From Bacteroidales bacterium UBA932 (lineage in GTDB: Bacteria; Bacteroidota; Bacteroidia; Bacteroidales; UBA932): DNA of 5,396 bases. Below the pieces are notes generated by a model. That model did no database searches. It was not told where the DNA came from and was given only the letters and a program-made list of their open reading frames with translations. Positions 1 to 5,361 of the stretch are shown here, piece by piece; positions within the stretch are counted from its first letter, which is position 1, and every line of letters begins with the position of its first letter. Made by a program: the position numbers and the translations under genes. The DNA is taken from assembly GCA_002293585.1 (NCBI GenBank), contig DBDM01000119.1:1-5396 (forward strand). The letters run 5' to 3'.

Positions 1-1653
1 GCAAATGGTAGCGCCGTCCTGCACTCCCTGATAAACAAGATTAGCTTGTAAATTAAGTACGGCATCGCTTGTATTGATATACGCCCGGTTAGTGCCGGTC
101 ATTTTTATAGTTAATGTTGCCGGCGCCGTGATGTCGAGCGCTTCAACGGTGAATGTCGCACTATTCGTATTGGCCGGAAAATTCACGGACGAAGGAGCGA
201 TAAAAGCATCCGTATCGCCGGAATACGACAAGTTCACAGTAAAATCTTCGGCTGAAGAAATCCCTTCGGGGAGCCGTATGGTATACGTTGTGCCGCCAAG
301 TTCGCAAATTTTCCGCACTTCCTGTCCCGGCAAAAAATCCACGGACGAGTGCACGGTCAACAAAGCCGGAGTACCTAAAGGCAAGGTGCGTTTCATTTCC
401 GTAATAGAATTAGCATCTACCTGCCACTGTCCGCAGCGGGTAATCCTAATGGGCACACTCATGTAGGCCGTGTCGAAGGGTTCAATCCCTGCATTCGATA
501 CGGTATAATGGTCGCCGCCGGGAGTACAGTCAAATACACCGCTCGTAAAACCGGTTTGCGTACAAGCACCATCAATTTCCAATCCCGGAAGATCTACCGA
601 AAAACCGATATCCGACAAAGCTTGCATGTTCCAACCGACGTAGCGTAAATCCAAGGTTACACGATCATTCACGCCGGCTATCAGGTTCTTGCTGCCGTTC
701 CACGTATAATCCAATTCACCGTCTAAATTGTTGGTGAATGATAAGCCCACCGTTATAGTCGTCACCTCTCCTGCCGGAATATCGTCCCAGGCAACGCCCA
801 CGCCGTTATCCATCGACAGTGCATTACAATCACTGGAACCGCCGACAGTAGCTTGGCAATTTACATTATAGGGACCGAAATGAAACTTGTTTTCGGTGCT
901 GCCGAGCATTGCCAGCGCCCTCGTGTTAGTATAATATTCGGATCTCGCCCTGTCGAACGGTCTGTTCATAGCGAAAAACCCTATCAACGAACCCTCTCCG
1001 CGACTGTTAATCCCTCCTACCAAGCGCAAACTACGTACCTGTTCGGTGGTCAGTTCCACACAACTGCCGGTAGCCTGGTTATTAAGCCCTAAAATATCGG
1101 GAACGATCATGGCCACCCCTTTATCGCAACCATTCACAAAGGCGTCAAAACCACCGGCCAATGAAATAGGCGTTCCTACCGGGATATTGGTCGCATCAAT
1201 CTCGGCATCCATGGTCAAAAAATCAGGATTGGACGTGTTATAGCGCATGGTGACGGTAACAGAAAACGGCAGACCCAAATACATCGCCGCAAAGTTCTTG
1301 GTCACATACTGCCGGTCGCCGGCCGTAACCGCCGAAACATCGGTAATGTCAAAGTCGCCGACACTGTTGTACGTCTTATTCCCTACCTTCAGGACAAAGA
1401 TACGGGTTTTGTGTTGGAGACTGATATTAGGGATATCACGATCAGTATAAAATTGTTTTACCCAGTTCATTCCGCTATACCTCTCGATCAAATAATAACC
1501 GCCGCTTTCCACTCTAATACGCAGCTGCCCGTCCATAGCAATATTGCCTAACATGTACGAGCCATCTGTCGATTGCGCGTCAACCCGAAGGATCGTCACA
1601 ACAAATAATGCTGCAATTATCAGTGATCTAATAGTATACCTGCGCTTCTTCAT
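1..1653 (-). CDS. Secreted or cell-surface protein, N-terminal 551 residues (3' end beyond window)
   Basis: The minus strand is open from an ATG at 1653 to the window edge: 551 codons with no stop, checked triplet by triplet. A TAA stop lies directly before the ATG (1656-1654), so this start is the only upstream choice. The product begins with a classic Sec signal peptide: basic residues KKRR at 2-5, a hydrophobic core at about 11-24, and a likely cleavage after RVDA at residue 26. The mature part is rich in Gly, Thr, Asn and Asp and looks beta-stranded, as expected for an extracellular multidomain protein. It has nine cysteines (176, 198, 266, 276, 364, 376, 407, 450, 551) that could form disulfides. 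Residues about 465-520 resemble a Calx-beta or Ig-like strand pattern (NLSYSGDTDAF, then NFPANTNSATFTVEA). Bacteroidetes proteins of this style often end in a type IX secretion sorting domain, but the C-terminus is outside the window. I do not recognise the family, so function is unknown. Confidence 0.85.
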   Translation of the reverse strand, partial: MKKRRYTIRSLIIAALFVVTILRVDAQSTDGSYMLGNIAMDGQLRIRVESGGYYLIERYSGMNWVKQFYTDRDIPNISLQHKTRIFVLKVGNKTYNSVGDFDITDVSAVTAGDRQYVTKNFAAMYLGLPFSVTVTMRYNTSNPDFLTMDAEIDATNIPVGTPISLAGGFDAFVNGCDKGVAMIVPDILGLNNQATGSCVELTTEQVRSLRLVGGINSRGEGSLIGFFAMNRPFDRARSEYYTNTRALAMLGSTENKFHFGPYNVNCQATVGGSSDCNALSMDNGVGVAWDDIPAGEVTTITVGLSFTNNLDGELDYTWNGSKNLIAGVNDRVTLDLRYVGWNMQALSDIGFSVDLPGLEIDGACTQTGFTSGVFDCTPGGDHYTVSNAGIEPFDTAYMSVPIRITRCGQWQVDANSITEMKRTLPLGTPALLTVHSSVDFLPGQEVRKICELGGTTYTIRLPEGISSAEDFTVNLSYSGDTDAFIAPSSVNFPANTNSATFTVEALDITAPATLTIKMTGTNRAYINTSDAVLNLQANLVYQGVQDGATIC

Positions 1654-1678
1654 TTAAAAACCCTGCTATTTCTAAATA

Positions 1679-1686
1679 CAATGATA
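1679..1686 (-). promoter_or_regulatory. Weak candidate -7 box for the surface-protein gene
   Basis: On the minus strand this reads TATCATTG, one mismatch from the Bacteroidetes -7 consensus TAnnTTTG, and lies about 25 bases upstream of the ATG at 1653. No convincing TTTG -33 element sits 19-20 bases further upstream; the region is only T-rich. The spacer from mgtE (1654-1765, 112 bases) is very AT-rich and holds no strong terminator. The gene could therefore have its own weak promoter or be partly read through from mgtE. Confidence 0.25.
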
Positions 1687-1765
1687 CGAGAAATCAATGT
1701 ATAAAAAGAAGTTTTTCCTTTAATTTGTATTATATACAAGACTTTTTAAAACAATTTAAAGAAAA

Positions 1766-3142
1766 TTATAATAGTTTTCCCATGAGGAAAAGTGCCGCTA
1801 CGGTGAAATAAATGATCAATCTGGTAACGTCTACCAGTGTGGCCACAAAAGGCGCCGAGGCTGTAGCAGGGTCCAAGCCTATACGTTTCAATATGATAGG
1901 AATCATGGAGCCCGACAGTGTACCCAACAGCACCACAAAGACCAATGAAACAGCTACACTGACACCTACCCACATCCAATATTCGCCGTAATCATAGACA
2001 CCTGTTTGTTGCCACAGCATTATTTGAATAAAACCCAGCATGCCCAAAATGCCCCCCAGGGCCAGTCCGGAAAAAATTTCCGTCCGCATCACATACCACC
2101 AGTTTTTCATGCTGAGTTCGCCCAGCGCTAATGATCGGATGATCAAACTGGCCGCCTGCGACCCGGAGTTTCCGCCACTGGAAATAATCAGCGGAATGAA
2201 TAAGGTCAACACCACCGCCTGCGCTATTTCCGCTTCGAAATAACTCATGGCCGAAGCGGTGAGCATTTCACCCAGAAAGAGAATGATCAACCAGGGAGAA
2301 CGTTTCTTCACCATATCCAACAAGGATGTTTTGGTGTAGGAAAGGTCTAATCCTTTGGTACCCCCGAACTTCTGGAAGTCTTCGGTGCTTTCTTCTTCCG
2401 CCACGTCCATCACGTCGTCCAACGTAACAATGCCCAGCAGCGTGCCGTCGTAGCCAATAACCGGCAGCGCCGAACGACCGCTGTCTTTAAAGGTTTTCAC
2501 CGCCGACTCCTGGTCATCGTAAGCATTCAGTGCAATAAAACGGTTGTCGGTGATGTCGGAAATAATTTTATCGGGCGCCGCCAGGATAATCTCTTTAATG
2601 CGGATATCGTCAATAAGGTTCCAACGGTCGTCTACTATATATATTACGTTGAGGGTTTCGGAGTCGCGACCGAACTTACGAATATGATCCAATGCCTGTT
2701 GCACGGTAAAATAGGGCTTTACGGCCACATATTCGGGTGTCATCAACCGGCCGATACTGTCTTCGGGATACCCCAACAGCCGGCGGGCGATCTCACGTTC
2801 TTCCCGCGACATAAGGTGGATCAGCCGCTGGCTCACTTCGCCCGGCAGTTCTTCAAAAAAAGCCGTACGGTCGTCGGGATCCAGGTCATTGAGCAGTTCC
2901 GTCACCTTCTTCACGTTAGCCGCCAATCCTTCAATAATTTCCTCCTGCTCGTCGTGCGACAGGTGTTTGAAAGATTCCTTGGCCAACTCCCGCGGAAGAA
3001 TGCGGTAAATGAGCACCCTGTCGTCAGCCGACAGCGTTTCAATGAGTTCCGCTACCTGAAAAGGTTCCAGGTTGGTAAGTTCCTGTTTAAGCAACTTCCA
3101 GCTTTTATTTTCTATGAGTTGTTGAAAATCAATATCGTTCAT
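1766..3142 (-). CDS. mgtE: MgtE-family magnesium transporter/channel
   Basis: The 458-residue product has the full MgtE layout at the usual family length. Residues about 1-130 form the acidic helical MgtE N-domain. Two CBS domains follow at about 131-190 and 195-255 (LMTPEYVAVKP opens the first; LPVIGYDGTLLGIVTLDDV lies in the second). A linker leads to a five-helix membrane domain at about 281-456. Hallmarks seen are SGGNSGSQAASLIIR (residues 322-336) and GLDPATASAPF (422-432). D438 in the last helix matches the position of the conserved pore aspartate that binds Mg2+ in structurally characterised MgtE proteins. Known role: a dimeric inner-membrane Mg2+ channel whose N and CBS domains bind Mg2+ and close the pore when the ion is plentiful. 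The start is supported by a strong Shine-Dalgarno sequence, AAGGAG (3156-3151), 8 bases before the ATG. R441, three residues after D438, is a possible oddity. The leader region looks regulated (see separate entries). Confidence 0.95.
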   Translation of the reverse strand: MNDIDFQQLIENKSWKLLKQELTNLEPFQVAELIETLSADDRVLIYRILPRELAKESFKHLSHDEQEEIIEGLAANVKKVTELLNDLDPDDRTAFFEELPGEVSQRLIHLMSREEREIARRLLGYPEDSIGRLMTPEYVAVKPYFTVQQALDHIRKFGRDSETLNVIYIVDDRWNLIDDIRIKEIILAAPDKIISDITDNRFIALNAYDDQESAVKTFKDSGRSALPVIGYDGTLLGIVTLDDVMDVAEEESTEDFQKFGGTKGLDLSYTKTSLLDMVKKRSPWLIILFLGEMLTASAMSYFEAEIAQAVVLTLFIPLIISSGGNSGSQAASLIIRSLALGELSMKNWWYVMRTEIFSGLALGGILGMLGFIQIMLWQQTGVYDYGEYWMWVGVSVAVSLVFVVLLGTLSGSMIPIILKRIGLDPATASAPFVATLVDVTRLIIYFTVAALFLMGKLL

Positions 3143-3150
3143 CTTGACAT

Positions 3151-3198
3151 CTCCTTACAAAATTTATCTCCGTAAGGAGTTGTGAACAAAGCCCTTAC
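3151..3198 (-). promoter_or_regulatory. Candidate translational switch controlling the mgtE ribosome binding site
   Basis: Three short segments in the mgtE leader can pair in competing ways, listed in transcript order. A is GTAAGGG (3198-3192), B is CTCCTTAC (3179-3172), and C is GTAAGGAG (3158-3151), which contains the Shine-Dalgarno sequence. B pairs with C over 8 perfect base pairs with a 13-base loop and would hide the ribosome binding site. A pairs with B over 7 pairs, one of them G-U, also with a 13-base loop, and would free it. B can also form a small hairpin with the GGAG right after it (CTCC-TTAC-GGAG). The pairings are visible in the sequence; the regulatory role is inferred. The segment is too short, and lacks the sequence features I would expect, for the M-box magnesium riboswitch. 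A caveat is that Bacteroidetes ribosomes depend little on Shine-Dalgarno sequences. Confidence 0.5.
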
Positions 3199-3245
3199 AG
3201 ATAGGTTTCTACTGTCGTGTTACACAATCGGGGGCCTTCGTCCAT
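3195..3245 (-). CDS. Candidate 16-residue leader peptide upstream of mgtE
   Basis: An ATG at 3245-3243 opens a 17-codon frame ending in TAA at 3197-3195, encoding MDEGPRLCNTTVETYL. It starts about 20 bases after the transcription start predicted from the -7 box at 3279-3271, so it is probably the first start codon on the mRNA. The sequence just before it is A/T-rich with no Shine-Dalgarno motif, as is common in Bacteroidetes. The stop codon sits inside segment A (GTAAGGG) of the proposed switch, so a ribosome finishing this peptide would cover A and leave the anti-Shine-Dalgarno segment free. Residues 2-5 (Asp-Glu-Gly-Pro) are acidic and contain proline, recalling the EPDP start of E. coli MgtL, which destabilises ribosomes at low Mg2+. 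A chance frame of this length is quite possible, so confidence rests on position and not on coding signal. Confidence 0.4.
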   Translation of the reverse strand: MDEGPRLCNTTVETYL

Positions 3246-3270
3246 AAAATGAAAAATTTAGGATTATTCT

Positions 3271-3303
3271 GCAAAGATAGGAATTTTTATCCGGATATGC
3301 AAG
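3271..3303 (-). promoter_or_regulatory. Bacteroidetes-type promoter for mgtE and its leader
   Basis: The minus strand carries TATCTTTGC at 3279-3271, a perfect TAnnTTTG -7 box, preceded by CTTG at 3303-3300 with a 20-base gap, close to the TTTG -33 element. Transcription would start near 3265, giving an mgtE leader of about 120 bases that includes the small leader frame and the pairing segments. The upstream half overlaps the region where the divergent EamA promoter needs its own -33 contacts. Confidence 0.7.
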
Positions 3304-3314
3304 AAATTTTATTA

Positions 3315-3323
3315 TATCTTTGC
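3315..3323 (+). promoter_or_regulatory. Bacteroidetes-type -7 box for the EamA permease gene
   Basis: TATCTTTGC matches the TAnnTTTG consensus perfectly, identical to the mgtE box on the other strand. Transcription would begin near 3330, leaving an untranslated leader of only about 14 bases before the ATG at 3344. No TTTG-like -33 element is visible 19-20 bases upstream, where the sequence reads ccgg or cgga. The promoter may be weak or need an activator. Confidence 0.65.
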
Positions 3324-3343
3324 ACCCGTAAATTCAATACTTT

Positions 3344-4276
3344 ATGAACTTTCATGGTGAAATTATAGCCATTGCCGTTGCCTGCTCATGGACTTTTACG
3401 GCATTATTTTTCTCCTACGCCAGTAATCGTATAGGCTCCCTGCAACTGAACCTCATCAGGTTGTTATTTGCCATTGTGATGCTGGGCGGTTTGCTATGGT
3501 TCACCACGGGCAGTCCGCTTCCTATAGGCGCCGATGGCGCCGCATGGTGGTGGTTATCGCTCTCCGGCTTTGTGGGTTTTGTATTCGGTGATCTATGCCT
3601 TTTTTATTCTTATACGGTGATTGCCGCCCGTTTTTCCCAGTTATTTATGACGCTGGCGCCGCCTTTTGCCGCACTGTTCGGTTTTTTACTGTTAGGCGAA
3701 CGCAGCGACCCGGTAGGTTTGCTGGGCATGGTCATCACCTTATCGGGCATTGCCCTGTCGATACTCAAACGCAATGAGGAAAAGGGACTGCACCTGCACC
3801 TTCCGCTGCGCGGCATACTCGCGGCCTTTGGCGGCGGACTCGGACAAGGTTTAGGTATTGTACTCAGTAAAAAAGGCATGTTGTACTACGAGGCATCGCT
3901 CGGCGGCGATCAGGTTTTCTTTCCCGGCTATCTTTCATTTGCCGCCACGGAGATACGCATCATCACCGGCATCGTAGGCTTTGCATTAATTATTATTTTT
4001 AGCGGGCGCACCCGGCAGTTCATCGCAGGACTTAAAGACAAAAAAGGCATGGCCGCTTCTTTCGGCGGCGCTTTTTTCGGCCCGGTGCTGGGCGTTTCAT
4101 TATCGCTGCTGGCGGTGCTGCACACCAATACCGGCATTGCCTCCACCATTATGGCCACCGTGCCGGTCTTATTGCTGATTCCCCACACCATTATGCACAA
4201 AAAACTGCCGGCCGCCGCCGAAGTCATCGGCGCTTTCCTGTGCGTGGCCGGAGTAGCTTGTTTCTTTTTGAGGTAA
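3344..4276 (+). CDS. EamA/DMT-superfamily inner-membrane permease
   Basis: The 310-residue product has the length and shape of a drug/metabolite transporter (DMT) protein: two EamA repeats of about five membrane helices each. Repeat 1 spans residues about 4-142 and repeat 2 about 154-309. Repeat 1 ends in the typical EamA pattern: APPFAALFGFLLLGER (105-120) with a conserved-type glutamate, followed by a Gly-rich helix (GLLGMVITLSGIALSI, 125-140). Repeat 2 ends similarly (VPVLLLIPHTIMHKKLP, then EVIGAFLCVAGVACFF) but has lysines where the Glu normally sits. A charged loop (KRNEEKGLHLH, 142-152) joins the halves. Family members export or import amino acids, nucleotides, sugars or drugs; the substrate cannot be told from sequence. 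The ATG has no Shine-Dalgarno sequence and lies about 14 bases after the predicted transcription start. The gene is divergent from mgtE, with an interlocked promoter region. Confidence 0.9.
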   Translation: MNFHGEIIAIAVACSWTFTALFFSYASNRIGSLQLNLIRLLFAIVMLGGLLWFTTGSPLPIGADGAAWWWLSLSGFVGFVFGDLCLFYSYTVIAARFSQLFMTLAPPFAALFGFLLLGERSDPVGLLGMVITLSGIALSILKRNEEKGLHLHLPLRGILAAFGGGLGQGLGIVLSKKGMLYYEASLGGDQVFFPGYLSFAATEIRIITGIVGFALIIIFSGRTRQFIAGLKDKKGMAASFGGAFFGPVLGVSLSLLAVLHTNTGIASTIMATVPVLLLIPHTIMHKKLPAAAEVIGAFLCVAGVACFFLR

Positions 4277-4289
4277 AAAGAGGTGGAAG

Positions 4290-4324
4290 GGTAAAAGGTG
4301 AAGGGTGAAAGGTGAAGGGTGAAA
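4290..4324 (+). repeat. Heptanucleotide tandem repeat, five units
   Basis: Five consecutive 7-base units read GGTAAAA, GGTGAAG, GGTGAAA, GGTGAAG, GGTGAAA. The last four also form two perfect copies of a 14-base unit (4297-4310 and 4311-4324). The tract begins 13 bases after the EamA stop codon and is entirely G/A/T on this strand. It is noncoding and probably arises by slippage; no function is evident. Confidence 0.8.
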
Positions 4325-4332
4325 GGGTGTAG

Positions 4333-4351
4333 CGACACGCTTGCCGTGTCG
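4333..4351 (+). repeat. GC-rich palindromic element (7-bp stem, 5-base loop)
   Basis: CGACACG (4333-4339) is the exact inverse complement of CGTGTCG (4345-4351), with loop CTTGC. It lies between two blocks of simple repeats in the spacer after the EamA gene. No T-tract follows, so it is not a standard intrinsic terminator, although it could stabilise the 3' end of the EamA mRNA. From memory, similar GTAGCGACACG... palindromes recur in Bacteroidales intergenic DNA, so it may be a REP-like dispersed element. Genome-wide copies cannot be checked here. Confidence 0.6.
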
Positions 4352-4362
4352 TGAAAGGTTTC

Positions 4363-4386
4363 AAGATTTGAAGATTTAAAGATTGA
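4363..4386 (+). repeat. Octanucleotide tandem repeat, three units
   Basis: Three adjacent 8-base units read AAGATTTG, AAGATTTA, AAGATTGA. The tract lies between the palindrome at 4333-4351 and the TGTTCAT repeat that follows. It is noncoding, and part of it (TTTAAAGAT, 4375-4383) recurs at the window end (5388-5396). Confidence 0.6.
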
Positions 4387-4387
4387 C

Positions 4388-4414
4388 TGTTCATTGTTCA
4401 AATTCATTGTTCAT
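4388..4414 (+). repeat. TGTTCAT heptad repeat
   Basis: The tract contains TGTTCAT (4388-4394), TGTTCAA (4395-4401), a shortened ATTCAT (4402-4407) and TGTTCAT (4408-4414). It is the third simple-repeat block in this spacer, and the second with a 7-base period. Repeats of this TGTTCATT type are familiar from Bacteroidetes intergenic regions. It ends 25 bases before the -33 element of the RhuM-like gene. Confidence 0.65.
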
Positions 4415-4439
4415 TTGTAACCCAGTAAGCCACTCACAA

Positions 4440-4471
4440 TTTGTAGATATCAAAAAATGTTGTACCTTTGC
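4440..4471 (+). promoter_or_regulatory. Canonical Bacteroidetes promoter for the RhuM-like gene
   Basis: TTTG at 4440-4443, a 19-base gap, then TACCTTTGC at 4463-4471 match both halves of the Bacteroidetes consensus (TTTG, then TAnnTTTG). Transcription would begin near 4478, giving a leader of about 23 bases before the ATG at 4501. This is the best-matched promoter in the window and shows that the RhuM-like gene is transcribed independently of the EamA gene. Confidence 0.75.
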
Positions 4472-4500
4472 AGCCGTTTTGAATCAACCGCCAAACCGCC

Positions 4501-5361
4501 ATGCTACCAACAAAGAAAGATGCCGAAGCTATAACGCTACACGATCCGGAAAATAAAGGTGAAATCGTCCTCTACCAACCCGACCATTCCATGACATTGG
4601 ATGTTTTGGTCGAGAATGAAACAGTCTGGCTAACGCAGGCGCAGATGGTCTCGCTTTTCGACAAGGAACGAAGCGTGATAACCAAACACATTAATAACAT
4701 TTTCAATGAGAAAGAACTCGACGAAGAAAGCAATGTGCATTTTTTGCACATTGCAAATTCCGATAAGCCGGTGAAGATATATAATCTGGATGTAATAATC
4801 TCCGTAGGATACAGGGTGAAGTCTATCAGGGGAACAGCTTTCCGAAAGTGGGCTACAAAAACGCTGAAAGAATACATCTTAAGGGGCTATGCCATTAATC
4901 AACGCATTGAAAGGTTAGAACACAAGATCGTTGAACATGATAACAAATTTGACCTGCTGATAAATACCGCCCTGCCGCCAAAAGAAGGTATTTTCTACGA
5001 CGGACAGATTTTCGACGCCTACATTTTTGCGTCCGGCTTGATAAAATCAACTAAAAAATCGGTCACGTTAATTGATAATTACGTTGATGAAAGCACCCTG
5101 TTGTTGCTGTCCAAACGGGCGAAAGATGTTGCCGCCATTATTTACACGGCAAAAATCTCCACCCAATTAAAACTCGATTTGCAGAAACACAATGCGCAAT
5201 ATCCAGCCATTACGGTAAAGACATTCGATCGCGCACACGACCGATTCCTGTTTATTGATGATACGGTGTACCACATTGGCGCCTCACTGAAAGACCTCGG
5301 GAAAAAACTTTTCGCCTTTTCCAGAATGGAGATGACCCCAGCTGATGTTTTGAGACGATGA
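4501..5361 (+). CDS. RhuM-family protein with C-terminal PLD-like region
   Basis: The 286-residue product starts with a region typical of the virulence RhuM family at residues about 20-130. Key pieces are ENETVWLTQAQMVSLF (38-53), the HINNIFNEKEL segment (63-73), YNLDVIISVGYRVKS (94-108), and FRKWATKTLKEYILRGYAIN (114-133). RhuM proteins are widespread in pathogenicity and genomic islands; their function is poorly known, and the N-terminal part looks like a nucleic-acid-binding module. A short helical, charged linker (about 133-152) leads to a second domain (about 160-286). That domain contains H246-D-R248 with D253, followed by YHIGASLKDLG (257-267). This resembles the phospholipase-D signature HxKx4D with Arg in place of Lys, followed by the usual Gly/Ser segment. 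Catalysis is uncertain. The ATG is preceded by an in-frame TGA (4480-4482) and has no Shine-Dalgarno sequence. The gene has its own canonical promoter and repeat-rich DNA on both sides. Confidence 0.85.
   Translation: MLPTKKDAEAITLHDPENKGEIVLYQPDHSMTLDVLVENETVWLTQAQMVSLFDKERSVITKHINNIFNEKELDEESNVHFLHIANSDKPVKIYNLDVIISVGYRVKSIRGTAFRKWATKTLKEYILRGYAINQRIERLEHKIVEHDNKFDLLINTALPPKEGIFYDGQIFDAYIFASGLIKSTKKSVTLIDNYVDESTLLLLSKRAKDVAAIIYTAKISTQLKLDLQKHNAQYPAITVKTFDRAHDRFLFIDDTVYHIGASLKDLGKKLFAFSRMEMTPADVLRR

Noticed and set aside
74..1450. Several plus-strand open frames (74-466, 853-1092, 1046-1243, 1247-1450)
   Set aside because: They lie opposite the continuous 551-codon minus-strand gene, have unnatural composition, and have no promoter or ribosome binding signal.
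1724..1748. AT-only hairpin (TTGTAT/ATACAA) followed by a T-run on the plus strand, as an intrinsic terminator
   Set aside because: No plus-strand gene ends there, and on the minus strand, where mgtE ends, no T-run follows. The 6-bp A/T stem is too weak to call.
2684..3175. 163-codon plus-strand frame opposite mgtE
   Set aside because: It is the antisense shadow of the MgtE N-domain and runs into the mgtE leader. The mgtE product matches its family over its full length.
3143..3270. M-box (ykoK) magnesium riboswitch upstream of mgtE
   Set aside because: The leader is only about 120 bases, shorter than the usual M-box with expression platform, and I see none of its conserved core. The short competing pairings fit a different mechanism.
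4333..4360. Palindrome after the EamA gene as a rho-independent terminator
   Set aside because: The stem is good but is followed by TGAAAGG rather than a T-tract.
3928..4407. 159-codon minus-strand frame opposite the end of the EamA gene
   Set aside because: It begins within simple repeats and continues as a shadow of a well-supported membrane protein; its composition (Ser/Pro/Phe-rich repeats at the start) reflects the repeat DNA.
4290..4414. CRISPR-like array in the repeat spacer
   Set aside because: The units are 7-8 bases and directly adjacent, with no unique spacers and no cas genes nearby.
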